Shown piece by piece: positions 18,293 to 27,320 of a stretch of 64,000 nt of DNA. The position numbers were made by a program, and so were the translations under genes. Positions within the stretch are counted from its first letter, which is position 1. Every line of letters begins with the position of its first letter. Location: positions 775,084 through 839,083 of the forward strand of contig NZ_MAQW01000001.1 in the NCBI RefSeq assembly GCF_001682855.1. Reading direction: 5' to 3'. The DNA comes from Bacillus sp. FJAT-27264. Its GTDB lineage: Bacteria > Bacillota > Bacilli > Paenibacillales > Paenibacillaceae. Under the pieces are notes generated by a model. That model was not told the DNA's origin. It saw nothing but the letters and a program-made list of their open reading frames with translations, and ran no database searches.

Positions 18293-20275
18293 CTACTCCA
18301 CAATCTCGGTGAAATCAACGTTCTCTACAATCCAGCGCTTGCGCGGATCGACCTTATCTCCCATCAGTGTCGATACCCGGCGTTCAGCCTTGGCGGTATC
18401 ATCGACCTGTACCTGCAGCAGTGTGCGCGATTCCGGGTTCATCGTCGTTTCCCACAGCTGGTCAGGGTTCATTTCCCCGAGACCTTTGTAACGCTGCAGC
18501 TCGAAATTTTTGCCAAATTCCTTCAAATAATTCTGCAACTGCTCGTCAGTCCAGGCATAACGCACGGTCTCCAGCTTGCCGGATTTGCGGGTCAGCTTGT
18601 AAAGCGGAGGCTGGGCAATAAAGACCTTACCTGCGTCAATCAGAGGCTTCATGTAGCGGTAGAAAAAGGTCAATAGCAGCACCTGGATATGCGCGCCGTC
18701 CGTATCCGCGTCAGTCATAATGATGATTTTGGAATAATTGCTGTCTTCAACCGCAAATTCGGTACCAATCCCCGCTCCAATAGCGGCGATGATCGCTTTG
18801 TACTCATCATTCTTTAGAATGTCCAGTAGCTTGGATTTCTCGGGATTCATCGGCTTGCCTTTCAGCGGAAGAATGGCCTGAATCTTGGAATCACGGCCCT
18901 GCTTGGCCGAACCGCCCGCAGAATCACCTTCCACAATAAACAATTCGGTCCGCGAAAAGTCCTTGGATTGCGCCGGAGTCAGCTTGCCACCCAGATTGGA
19001 GCTTTCGCTGCGCTTCTTGCCGCTGCGGATCTCATCACGGGCTTTACGCGCCGCTTCGCGTGCCTTGGAGGCCTGAATCGACTTCTTCAGCAAGCTCTGT
19101 CCCACCTGCGGATTCTCTTCCAGAAAGCGTGCCATGTTCTCAGCGACGATATAATCTACCACACTGCGGGCCGAGGAACTGCCGAGTTGGTCCTTCGTCT
19201 GGCCCACAAACTCTACCTCAGCCATTTTGATGCTAATGACAACCATCATACCTTCACGCAAGTCATTACCCTCAAGGTTCTTGTCCTTCTCCTTGAGCAA
19301 TTGCGTACGGCGCGCATAGTCGTTCATGACCCGGGTGTAGGCAGTCTTGAAGCCTGTCTCATGCGTTCCCCCGCTCCGTGTCGGAATCGAGTTGACGAAA
19401 GAGGCAATGGTTTCTGTATATCCAGCATTGTACTGAAGTGCAACTTCAACCTCAATATCATCCTTCTCAGAACTGAAATGAATGACATCATGCAGTACAT
19501 CTTTACCCTCATTCAAATATTGCACAAATTGACTTGCGCCGCCTTCGTAGAAAAATTCATCCTGGCGACCACTGCGTTCGTCCGTCAATATAATTCTCAG
19601 CCCGGAGTTCAGGAAAGCAATTTCCTGTACCCGTTCAGAGAGCGTATCATAATTCAGCGCAATGCCGTGCTGGAAGACACGAATATCCGGCTTGAATGTA
19701 ATCTTCGAACCGGTTCTGTTCGTGTTGCCCAGAATGTCGAGGCCGGTCACCGGCTCACCGACATGCTCCTTGCCGCTGTCGTCCACCCAATATTCAAAGC
19801 GCTGACGATGGATTTTACCATCCCGGTAGATCTCCACTTCCAGCCATTCAGACAATGCATTCGTTACTGAGGCGCCAACGCCGTGTAGTCCGCCCGATTT
19901 TTTATAACCGGAGCCACCGAACTTGCCGCCCGCATGCAGCATTGTAAATACGACTTGAGGTGTGGGGACACCCGTCTTGTGCATTCCTGTCGGTATGCCC
20001 CGCCCATTATCCGTTACGGTTACCGAGCCGTCCTTGCGCAGGGTAATCTCAATCTTGGAACAAAATTTGGCTAAATGCTCATCTACGGCATTATCCACTA
20101 TTTCCCATACCAGATGGTGCAGTCCCGACGAACTCGTACTGCCGATATACATGCCGGGCCGTTTGCGGACCGCAACCAGACCTTCGAGCACCTGAATGTC
20201 GTCAGCATCATATCCAGTCGGGGCTGTTCCGCCTTCACTGGAGACTTTTGCAAACATATCGATCTGTTCGAGCAT
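18293..20275 (-). CDS. parE: DNA topoisomerase IV subunit B (ATPase)
   Basis: The ATPase subunit of topoisomerase IV, 660 residues. The GHKL ATP site is visible as VWEIVDNAVDEHL (N box, about 56-68) and VTDNGRGIP. The TOPRIM domain begins LFIVEGDSAGGSAKQGRD, with the metal-binding DTDGAH later, and the C-terminal block is QRYKGLGEMNPDQLWETTM. The start ATG has GGAGG seven bases upstream. It is first in a parE-parC pair. ParE rather than GyrB is inferred from the short linker and gene order, since gyrB usually lies near the origin with recF. Confidence 0.93.
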   Translation of the reverse strand: MLEQIDMFAKVSSEGGTAPTGYDADDIQVLEGLVAVRKRPGMYIGSTSSSGLHHLVWEIVDNAVDEHLAKFCSKIEITLRKDGSVTVTDNGRGIPTGMHKTGVPTPQVVFTMLHAGGKFGGSGYKKSGGLHGVGASVTNALSEWLEVEIYRDGKIHRQRFEYWVDDSGKEHVGEPVTGLDILGNTNRTGSKITFKPDIRVFQHGIALNYDTLSERVQEIAFLNSGLRIILTDERSGRQDEFFYEGGASQFVQYLNEGKDVLHDVIHFSSEKDDIEVEVALQYNAGYTETIASFVNSIPTRSGGTHETGFKTAYTRVMNDYARRTQLLKEKDKNLEGNDLREGMMVVISIKMAEVEFVGQTKDQLGSSSARSVVDYIVAENMARFLEENPQVGQSLLKKSIQASKAREAARKARDEIRSGKKRSESSNLGGKLTPAQSKDFSRTELFIVEGDSAGGSAKQGRDSKIQAILPLKGKPMNPEKSKLLDILKNDEYKAIIAAIGAGIGTEFAVEDSNYSKIIIMTDADTDGAHIQVLLLTFFYRYMKPLIDAGKVFIAQPPLYKLTRKSGKLETVRYAWTDEQLQNYLKEFGKNFELQRYKGLGEMNPDQLWETTMNPESRTLLQVQVDDTAKAERRVSTLMGDKVDPRKRWIVENVDFTEIVE

Positions 20276-20348
20276 TCATGCTCCTCCTTCTTTTCACTTC
20301 ACTTTAACCTGTAAATGCAAACAAACGTTTTCGTTCACTTTGTACATT

Positions 20349-21347
20349 CTAATTCAAAATATCCCGTTTCGTAAAGACGGCGAATGAAATGATCACAGAA
20401 GCGGCGGCCCAAATAGCGAGCACAATCAAGGAAAACGACAGGCTCATCCCCTCAATCGGCGCCGGTGTTCCGGACAAATATCCCGTTAAGCCCAAATTGA
20501 CCATAAACAAGTATTTGGCTGTCGTCCAGGCAGAAGCCATGTTCGTCAGGATGGTTCCTGCGATCAGCGCTGCCATCATCACGACAATACTTGCAGCCGT
20601 ACTTCTCACCAGCACAGAGACCATGAAGGCCAACAGTGCAACAACTACACTGACATACCAGATCAATCCACCCTGCATCAGCAAATATTTCCACTGCGGC
20701 ACTGCATGGACGCCTGACATATCTACCGTATCGCCACTGATCTGGAAGCCCGTAAAGACAGGCACATTAAAGCCCTTGAACCCAAACGCCAGACCTGAAA
20801 TCAGGTAGCTGATGATGAAGGTCGACAATACAATCAGCGAGACGAACATTAAGAGCGCCGTCATTTTACTGAAAAGTACCTTCCAGCGTTTGACCGGACG
20901 GGTCAGTAGCATTTTAATCGTTCCTGTGGTCCTTTCGCCCGATACAAGATCTGAGGCTACCGCCATAATTAGCAGAGGAATGAACAACGACACCGAATTG
21001 TCAAGAAATTCACGGGTAAAGGTCACGCCGCTCGGCTCGTTCGGATTCACATCGTGGTCCAGATAATACTGCAACTGCTGCACAAAGATTTTCCGATACG
21101 ATTTCCATTCCTCCGGAATCCGGTCACTCCCGAGCGAATTCTCATTGTCCGTAATCTGCTGCTGGATTTCCAGCCTCCAGTCCGAATTAAACTTATCACG
21201 ACTGCGTTCTGCGATCCGCATTTGAGCATAAGTAAACATCGGCACCAGCACGACCAGAATCAACAGAATGACATAAAAACGCTTCTTTTTAATAATCTTC
21301 AGACACTCATTACGGATGAGTGGTAACAGGTTAATCAATGGTCTCAC
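20349..21347 (-). CDS. ABC-2 type transporter permease
   Basis: A 332-residue membrane protein with about six helices: one near the N-terminus (FYVILLILVVLVPMFTYA), a large outward loop (about 40-110), and five in the rest. The ABC-2 hallmark SGERTTGTIKMLLTRPVKRWKVLFSK is present. Its gene overlaps the end of the ATPase gene by 17 bp, so the two form one exporter, resembling BcrA/B and NatA/B systems. The substrate is unknown; bacitracin, sodium or lipid-like substrates are known for relatives. Confidence 0.9.
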   Translation of the reverse strand: MRPLINLLPLIRNECLKIIKKKRFYVILLILVVLVPMFTYAQMRIAERSRDKFNSDWRLEIQQQITDNENSLGSDRIPEEWKSYRKIFVQQLQYYLDHDVNPNEPSGVTFTREFLDNSVSLFIPLLIMAVASDLVSGERTTGTIKMLLTRPVKRWKVLFSKMTALLMFVSLIVLSTFIISYLISGLAFGFKGFNVPVFTGFQISGDTVDMSGVHAVPQWKYLLMQGGLIWYVSVVVALLAFMVSVLVRSTAASIVVMMAALIAGTILTNMASAWTTAKYLFMVNLGLTGYLSGTPAPIEGMSLSFSLIVLAIWAAASVIISFAVFTKRDILN

Positions 21348-22311
21348 CCTCCGTCAGTTTCAGGAATAGCTGTTCCAGTGTCGGGTTGATTTTATGCACG
21401 CCCCGGATTTCCACTTCAGCCATGACAAGCACAGCAACGATCTCTGGGATCAAACTGTCATCCATGACCGTAATCAATGAGTTAGGACCCATGCTTGCGA
21501 TCACCGTATCATCAAGAGTAACCTCTGCGGGATCAGCCAATATGACATCTGGCCGTTCGGCCAGCAGCGTTCTCCCCTTGTCAAAAGGCTCCAGCTCCCA
21601 CAAGACATATGGGGAGTTGCGGGCAACCAGTTCATCCACTCCGCCCACTGCAAGCACACGGCCCTTGCTGATAATGGCGACCCGATCGCACAGCAATTGA
21701 ATCTCGCTGAGAAGGTGGCTGGATACGAATACGGCGAGGCCCCCGTCGGCAAGGTTGCGGATGAATTCACGCAGTTCCTTGATTCCTTTAGGGTCAAGCC
21801 CGTTGGTGGGTTCATCCAGAATCAACAGCCTTGGACGGCCCAGCAGTGCCTGCGCGATTCCGAGACGCTGCCTCATCCCAAGCGAATATGTACTGACCTT
21901 ATCATGGATACGCTGATCCAGCCGAACGGTGTCTACTACCTCGGAAATCCGGGCTTCATCTACTCCAGGCTGCATCCGGGCAAAATGCTGTAAGTTCTCC
22001 CAGCCTGTCAGATAAGTATATACTTCCGGATTCTCGACGATGGAGCCCACATATTGCAGCGCCTTCTCCGGGTCTTTATTAACGTTATAGCCACACACCG
22101 TGATTTTCCCCTCGCTGGGGCGGATCAAGTCTACAAGCATGCGGATAGTTGTTGTTTTCCCGGCTCCGTTAGGTCCGAGAAAACCGAAAATTTCACCTTC
22201 GCGCACATCAAAGGTCACATCATCGATGATCCATTTGCGGCCGATTCTCTTACGGACCCCGTCAACAGAGAGAACCACTGTTCCGGGGCCATCCTTCATG
22301 TCTTTTGCCAT
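21331..22311 (-). CDS. ABC transporter ATP-binding protein (BcrA/NatA-like)
   Basis: A 326-residue ATPase for the adjacent ABC-2 permease. It has Walker A FLGPNGAGKTTT, Q-loop at GSIVENPEVY, signature YSLGMRQRL, Walker B LLILDEPTNGLDP and switch His in SSHLL. The C-terminal 100 residues form the extra domain common in exporter ATPases of this class. I chose the ATG of MAKDMKDG, 11 bases after GGAG, over a GTG nine bases upstream that is too close to the site. Confidence 0.92.
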   Translation of the reverse strand: MAKDMKDGPGTVVLSVDGVRKRIGRKWIIDDVTFDVREGEIFGFLGPNGAGKTTTIRMLVDLIRPSEGKITVCGYNVNKDPEKALQYVGSIVENPEVYTYLTGWENLQHFARMQPGVDEARISEVVDTVRLDQRIHDKVSTYSLGMRQRLGIAQALLGRPRLLILDEPTNGLDPKGIKELREFIRNLADGGLAVFVSSHLLSEIQLLCDRVAIISKGRVLAVGGVDELVARNSPYVLWELEPFDKGRTLLAERPDVILADPAEVTLDDTVIASMGPNSLITVMDDSLIPEIVAVLVMAEVEIRGVHKINPTLEQLFLKLTEGETID

Positions 22312-22379
22312 ATGCCACACTGCTCCTTATTACATCATGTCGGTCTTGCTTCATGCGCTATACCCACGGCTCATTCATC

Positions 22380-23288
22380 TTATTGAATAGCTTGTACAAT
22401 CCGCTCCCCCATCCGCTTATACCCGTCACTGTTGGGGTGAAAATGATCCGAAGACAGATATTTGTCCAAATGATTGTTAAACAGGTCAAAAGTAGGGACA
22501 AGTGTGATCCTGCTATTCTTGTTGATGATATCCATCGCAGCATTGTTCCAGGCCGTTACCGCCTGATTACCCGGAATCAGCATTTCTTTAATATCACCGA
22601 ACGGATTATAGAGACCCACATAATAGATTTGTGCAGCCGGGTTGATCTCTGTAATGGTGTTCAAAATCTTACCCAGTCTCTCGGCAGCCTCCGGCAACGC
22701 GGCGAGCAGCGCCTCCGGAGTTAAGTCGTTCGTTTCTTTTCCTCCGGAAGTACCGGTCGTTGTTCCCTTACCTGCCTGGTTACCGGCAGCATTGCTCGGC
22801 TTCGTCCCTGCTGAAGATCCCGCCTGAGTATTCCCGGCACCATTTTGCAGCAGATCGGCTCCCCGAAACAGATCATTGCCCCCGATGGAGAGCAGGATCA
22901 CATTAGCCTGGCGCAGTGAATACTGTACGCCAGCGTCTTTTAGTTTATTTTGCAGCCCGGCTGTTGTCAGCCCATTAATCCCCATATTGCCAAGTAGCTC
23001 AGCCGATACTCCACTTGCAGACAATCCTGCTACGGTATTCTTCACATACCCATTCCCTGTGTTGTCCCCGGTTCCCTTGGCCAGAGAATCTCCTAGAGCT
23101 ACCACTTTAAAGGACTTCACTGCTCCGTTCTGGGGCGCAGGAGTCGCCTGTGGCAGGGATGTCAACGGTACATCGCCCTTCGGAGAGAGGATGTCACTTA
23201 CTGCATATCCAAATCCAGTGATCAAAACAAGAGTTGTTGCTATGGAGATCAGGCTTACACTGCGCCAGGTCCATTTGGAATCATTCAA
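22380..23288 (-). CDS. SGNH/GDSL-family hydrolase, membrane-anchored
   Basis: About 302 residues from a TTG start six bases after GGAGGG. In-frame ATGs further upstream (to 23486) lack a site and precede a non-secretory leader. An N-terminal hydrophobic segment (LISIATTLVLITGFGYAV, about 10-27) acts as signal or anchor. The catalytic blocks are visible: GDSLAKGTG (nucleophile Ser), a Gly in GNMGINGLTTAGL, GGNDLFRGAD (Asn) and SDHFHPNSDGY (Asp/His). A Gly/Thr/Asn-rich insertion lies between the third block and the rest. Likely an extracytoplasmic esterase or acylhydrolase; the substrate is unknown. Confidence 0.9.
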   Translation of the reverse strand: MNDSKWTWRSVSLISIATTLVLITGFGYAVSDILSPKGDVPLTSLPQATPAPQNGAVKSFKVVALGDSLAKGTGDNTGNGYVKNTVAGLSASGVSAELLGNMGINGLTTAGLQNKLKDAGVQYSLRQANVILLSIGGNDLFRGADLLQNGAGNTQAGSSAGTKPSNAAGNQAGKGTTTGTSGGKETNDLTPEALLAALPEAAERLGKILNTITEINPAAQIYYVGLYNPFGDIKEMLIPGNQAVTAWNNAAMDIINKNSRITLVPTFDLFNNHLDKYLSSDHFHPNSDGYKRMGERIVQAIQ

Positions 23289-23429
23289 AGCTATCCCTCC
23301 GTATGCCGTACTATTCTGTATTGTTCCACATTTTACAAAGTTCTTAACTATGTAGATAAACATAATTCTTCTATGCATAATTTGCAAATATACAGCATAC
23401 AAATGACCGCCAATTTCGACCAAAACCAT

Positions 23430-23466
23430 AAAAAAATCGCCCTCCCGGGCTCTGCCGGGAGAACGA
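23430..23466 (-). terminator. Intrinsic terminator of the CAP-domain gene
   Basis: Read on the minus strand, TTCTCCCGGC pairs with the later CCCGGGAGGG and is followed by TTTTTTT, just past the stop of the CAP-domain gene. Confidence 0.88.
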
Positions 23467-23491
23467 TGCATATTGTAATAGGCCAAACATT

Positions 23492-24238
23492 TTATTTTCC
23501 GATAAATTCCTGCACCCAGTAATTGTTGTCAAAACCAACACCGATGTAGTTAAAATCCTTGTTCAGGATGTTAGCACGGTGACCCGGGCTGTTCATCCAG
23601 GCTGTCATTACTTCTTCCGGAGAGCGTTGGCCCATGGCGATGTTCTCGCCTGCCGCTCTGTACGTAATTCCGAAGGATTTCATCATATCAAATGGTGATC
23701 CATAGGTTGGAGAAGTATGATCGAAATAGTTATTTGACCGCATATCCGTTGCTTTTGCCGCTGCTACTTTATTCAAGCTATCCAGCGCACTTACTGGAGA
23801 CAATCCTGCCGCCGCACGCTCCTTGTTCACGAGTGACACAATTTGCTGGGTATACGTACCTGCTTGTCCCACAGCTGGTGCCTGAGTGGGCACTGGCTTG
23901 GCCGGAACCGGGGTAGCTTTCGGTGGTGCTGTAGGAGCTGGTGTTACTACCGGTTTTGGAGTTACCACAGGTTTAGCTGGTGTTGGTGCTGGCGTCGCTA
24001 CAGGCGCTGGTGTCGTTTGAGGCTTGGACACGCCAGTAACATTGTCAAAATTAAAAGGAAAACCTTTAATATTTAAATTGCTAAGGTATTTCAATAGTTC
24101 ATCATAGCTGATGGTTGTGGTGGTGGTAGTCACCTGTACACTGCTGGCCGCATTGGCCGTTAATGGAAGAGTAATGCTAAGCGCCATAACGGCTGCTACA
24201 CTTCCGCCTATCATTGCTCTTAAAGTTCTGCTCTTCAT
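23492..24238 (-). CDS. Secreted CAP-domain (SCP/YkwD-like) protein
   Basis: A 248-residue exported protein. The signal peptide ends about TANAASS. A segment of about 70 residues rich in Pro, Thr, Ala and Val follows (a likely wall-spanning linker), then a CAP domain of about 115 residues. The domain markers are LVNKERAAAGLSPV, SNNYFDHTSP, AGENIAMG, AWMNSPGHRANILN and the final VGFDNNYWVQEF. The His/Glu residues of the CAP cavity are kept. Relatives in Bacillus are linked to spores or the cell wall, but the activity is not established. GGGAGATGG precedes the ATG. Confidence 0.92.
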   Translation of the reverse strand: MKSRTLRAMIGGSVAAVMALSITLPLTANAASSVQVTTTTTTISYDELLKYLSNLNIKGFPFNFDNVTGVSKPQTTPAPVATPAPTPAKPVVTPKPVVTPAPTAPPKATPVPAKPVPTQAPAVGQAGTYTQQIVSLVNKERAAAGLSPVSALDSLNKVAAAKATDMRSNNYFDHTSPTYGSPFDMMKSFGITYRAAGENIAMGQRSPEEVMTAWMNSPGHRANILNKDFNYIGVGFDNNYWVQEFIGK

Positions 24239-24406
24239 TCTGCCATCTCCCTATTCTTGTGTTGTGATTTGCGGTATGCCAGGACAACGTGGCTGCAATA
24301 ATTACAAAACTGTAATATGTTCCTCAGTCATTGTAGCACACATCACTTTACTGTGCGCTTCTAATTTTTGACAATATTCGAGTGACAGGAGCATGTCCAA
24401 ACACAG

Positions 24407-24441
24407 AAAAAAAGAATGCACGCCTGTTCAGCGAGCATCCG
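24407..24441 (-). terminator. Probable terminator of the WG-repeat gene
   Basis: On the minus strand ATGCTCGC and GCGTGCAT form a stem with one mismatch and a 7-base loop, followed by CTTTTTTT. Confidence 0.65.
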
Positions 24442-24455
24442 ATCGTTACAATATC

Positions 24456-26420
24456 TCAATGAAAGGACTGCCAGAATTCGCCTTCTGTCGAAATCAGCCC
24501 CATGATCTCTGCATAGGGAATACGGAACGTTGGAAATCCTGCAGAATAAGGAGCAATCTCATAAGGTGCAAAATAAAGGGACAGCGCATCCTCATCTACA
24601 AAGAACGGCTGGTCGGCAGTAATCCCCTTGTACGTTCCAGGGAACACATACGAGTACTGCGGGTCATTTTGTATCTGTTTTCCGACAATATCACTCAGTT
24701 TCTCTACATATTTACTCCCCGGCTTAAACAAGTCACGCAGTGTATAGAATCTGCCGTTGCGCAGATTGATATGGGTATGGATCTTGGTCGGCATGCCGTG
24801 GGCTGCCCCGAAAGGAAAACGGTAGCCGTTCAGCTCAAGCACTAGCAGATTTTTGCGGAAAAAGGTTACCGCAAAGTCACCGGTATAACTAAAATCCTGC
24901 GAGGGACCGCCACTGCCGATATCTTCGGCCTTCGAAAGCTTCCGCAGCTTGTCGTTAACCTCCCTGGCCACATCCTTATTGGAGATCCCCTCCACAACCG
25001 GATAATACACCAGATAATCAAAGTTCGGCTTATATTTCTTCTCAAGAACGGAGTATGGGGCACGCAGGGGAATAACGCCATTTTGCCGCCAGACCTGCTT
25101 GCCGCTACGGTCATAATAGGATGTACGCTGATCGACATTCGCCCGAATCAGTACCCCACTGAAGCTGAGAGTTCCCTTGCCTGGAATGACCGGAGGCTGA
25201 GCTGCCCTCCTGCCGCTTTTATCGATAAAATAGGTTTCTTTGGCGTCAAAGACGGAGGCCAGACCCTCATGGTAATTATTCACGCCGAGCAGGGTATGGG
25301 TACTAAGAATCCGGCCATTCTCTGCGTCCGCGATTACATAGCGGGAACCGCGATACGGCTGTGAGGGATATATCGGCGTTCCCAATGCTACCCGCCCCTC
25401 TCCAAGCTGCTGGAGCTCATAATACTTGGCAGGGATAATCATTCGTCCCTGTTTGTCAATGAGACCGTACGCATTGCCGAAGTTCTCCGCCGTATTCACT
25501 ACCGCCCGGCCCTCGTAAAAAGGTAGTGCAGCCGTAAATTGCGGCTGGATAGCCACACTTCCGTCCTTGTTCAGATACCCGTATCTGCCATTCTCCGTCT
25601 CCTGATAGGACAGCAGGCCTTCCCCCAGGCTGCCCACAAAAGGATGTTTATACGTATAAAGACGATGCCCGTCAGGGTCAATGAGCGCGTATTCACCATC
25701 TGCGATCTTCACCAGCGCGGTCCCGTTCATAAAATCGCTGGCATCCTCATAGACCGCAGGGAGCACCTCTTTGCCCTGACGATCCCAATAGCCGTAACGT
25801 GATGCCTGACCTGACCCCTGTTTAGAAAAAAGAGCGCGGCCTTCATGCAACGAATTCAGATAATCTACCCGCGCTGAAGTCACTTCATGGCCTTGCTCAT
25901 CAATAAAGGTATACCCTTTCGCATCGGAAACGACGGCCCGGCCCTCTAAAAAAGGTCCGATAAATGAATAAACCGGCTTCACCCGCTCCTGCCCGGTATT
26001 GTCAATCAGTCCGCTGTTGTCTTTCAGCTGTACCACAGCCAGCCCATTAGGCTGAAAATCCTCCGCGTACTCATACCGGGGTTCAATTACTGTAGTTCCT
26101 TCATCGTTGATATACCCCCAGAGTGTCCCTTCTTTTAGCTTGAAAGGAGCCGGATGCAGGGTTACCGTCCGCAGTTCCTTGATCTTCACCTCAGACTGCT
26201 CCAAGGGATTCTCCAAGAACTTGCTGGAATAGTCCACACGATATAATCCTGGTTCAGCCGGAAGACTAACGAACAGGTCATCATCCGCCCGAATGAACTC
26301 TTCTTCCTGCTGAACGATATACTCACTCCACTTAATCCCGTCCCATTTCCACACATCGGCCTTTATGAAGCTGCCATCGCTCCCGCCGCCCCTCAGCTCA
26401 TTCAGCTTGATCCTCAGCAT
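24456..26420 (-). CDS. WG-repeat protein with C-terminal DUF3298-like domain
   Basis: A 654-residue protein. Residues about 90-430 consist of WG-type repeats: units such as GLIDNTGQERVKPVYSFIGP, TFIDEQGHEVTSARVDYL and GYLNKDGSVAIQPQFTAALP recur about every 45 residues. The last 190 residues resemble the DUF3298 (RsiV/PdaC-type) fold, with YPVVEGISNKDVAREVNDKL and TLRDLFKPGS. No signal peptide or membrane segment is seen, which is odd because DUF3298 is usually extracytoplasmic. The ATG follows AAGGGGAGCGACTGA. It stands alone between terminators; the function is unknown. Confidence 0.88.
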   Translation of the reverse strand: MLRIKLNELRGGGSDGSFIKADVWKWDGIKWSEYIVQQEEEFIRADDDLFVSLPAEPGLYRVDYSSKFLENPLEQSEVKIKELRTVTLHPAPFKLKEGTLWGYINDEGTTVIEPRYEYAEDFQPNGLAVVQLKDNSGLIDNTGQERVKPVYSFIGPFLEGRAVVSDAKGYTFIDEQGHEVTSARVDYLNSLHEGRALFSKQGSGQASRYGYWDRQGKEVLPAVYEDASDFMNGTALVKIADGEYALIDPDGHRLYTYKHPFVGSLGEGLLSYQETENGRYGYLNKDGSVAIQPQFTAALPFYEGRAVVNTAENFGNAYGLIDKQGRMIIPAKYYELQQLGEGRVALGTPIYPSQPYRGSRYVIADAENGRILSTHTLLGVNNYHEGLASVFDAKETYFIDKSGRRAAQPPVIPGKGTLSFSGVLIRANVDQRTSYYDRSGKQVWRQNGVIPLRAPYSVLEKKYKPNFDYLVYYPVVEGISNKDVAREVNDKLRKLSKAEDIGSGGPSQDFSYTGDFAVTFFRKNLLVLELNGYRFPFGAAHGMPTKIHTHINLRNGRFYTLRDLFKPGSKYVEKLSDIVGKQIQNDPQYSYVFPGTYKGITADQPFFVDEDALSLYFAPYEIAPYSAGFPTFRIPYAEIMGLISTEGEFWQSFH

Positions 26421-26509
26421 TCAGTCGCTCCCCTTTAACACAGGCATTTGCCTATAGGATATGGGAGCGCGGGCGTTTGTGTGTCATTTATTCTTATCGA
26501 AGTAGGCTG

Positions 26510-26660
26510 GACGGCTGGGCGGACGCTCCGAGAACGGGAGGTTGCTTCGATCGCTGTTATTCTCGGATTCCTGATGATTTACCGCTATGCGGTTGGAATC
26601 CGAGAATAAAGGCGAGCGCTCCGCTTCTACGCATTCCTCTCGTCCTCTCCGCTGCTTCCA
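26510..26660. repeat. Dispersed hairpin element, copy A
   Basis: Left flank TTGCTTCGATCGCTG, then TTATTCTCGGATTCC (26557-26571) and its perfect complement at 26595-26609, with an inner ACCGC/GCGGT pair. The right flank CTTCTACGCATTCCTCTCG is related to the other copies. The 15-bp stem differs from that of copy E at six positions yet is fully paired, which suggests the hairpin itself is maintained. Confidence 0.85.
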
Positions 26661-26799
26661 GCCTAGCACTCTGCTTTCTGCGAGTGGAAATAACACAAAT
26701 ACACCCGCTGTGGACGGGTGCAATGGGGCCGGGCTCACCCTAAGGGTGCAAGCCTTTACAGATCAAAGACAGGACCTTGGTTGCGGTTTCCTCTCGGTT

Positions 26800-26900
26800 A
26801 ACCGCTAAACGGCTGGGTGGACGCTCTGTGAACGGTAGGTTGCTTCGATCGCTGTTGTTTTCACATTTCTGGATTGAACCGCCATCTATGTAGAACACAT
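26800..26900. repeat. Dispersed hairpin element, left half, copy B
   Basis: The segment GGTTGCTTCGATCGCTGTTG followed by TTTCACATTTCTGGATTGAACCGCC matches the left half of the family, but the right stem is absent. The matching right half (copy C) begins about 290 bases away, beyond an inserted inverted-repeat element. Confidence 0.75.
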
Positions 26901-26920
26901 TAAAGAAACTAACATTACCA

Positions 26921-27171
26921 AGAAAAAGAGACCTTATATAAAAAGGGTCGAAGTGTAATTAACGGCATTTTTGTACCTTAAATCCTCTGCAAGTAGGGGG
27001 TAATGGAGATTAAGTGCAATATTGTACCTTAAATCTTCCAGAATAGCCTGTCCAGAGTGCTTTTCCGAAAATTAAGATACAAAAATGCCTTTATTGTCCT
27101 TATTTTATAATATTGAAGAAAAATAAGGTACAAAAATGCCGTTAGTTTGGGAGGTGACCCCTCTTTTTCAC
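26921..27171. repeat. Inverted-repeat element, about 250 bp, no coding capacity
   Basis: The ends GAAAAAGAG and CTCTTTTTC are inverted, and inside each lies AACGGCATTTTTGTACCTTA or its complement (about 26961-26980 and 27123-27142). Two further degenerate copies of this motif lie at 27011-27034 (same sense) and 27072-27093 (inverted). The whole could fold into one long hairpin. It separates halves B and C of a dispersed repeat, so it probably inserted there. It resembles a miniature non-autonomous element, but no transposase match or target duplication can be confirmed. Confidence 0.7.
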
Positions 27172-27179
27172 TGTTAAGA

Positions 27180-27312
27180 CGACTGGTGGAGGGGAATTTC
27201 CGCTTCTAGTTTTCCTATGGAATGCTTTCAGGCGATTGCTTTGCGCCTACAATTCAGTTCCAAACTTCCCCTTCGCTCATCTTCGCTTTTCGTTAATTTC
27301 TTTTGTTCGTCT
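27180..27312. repeat. Dispersed hairpin element, right half, copy C
   Basis: AATTTCCGCTTCTAG, CAGTTCCAAACTTCCCCTTC and the end TTCGTTAATTTCTTTTGTTCG match the right halves of copies D, E and F. It is the partner of copy B, split by the inverted-repeat element. Confidence 0.8.
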
Positions 27313-27320
27313 CATATATT

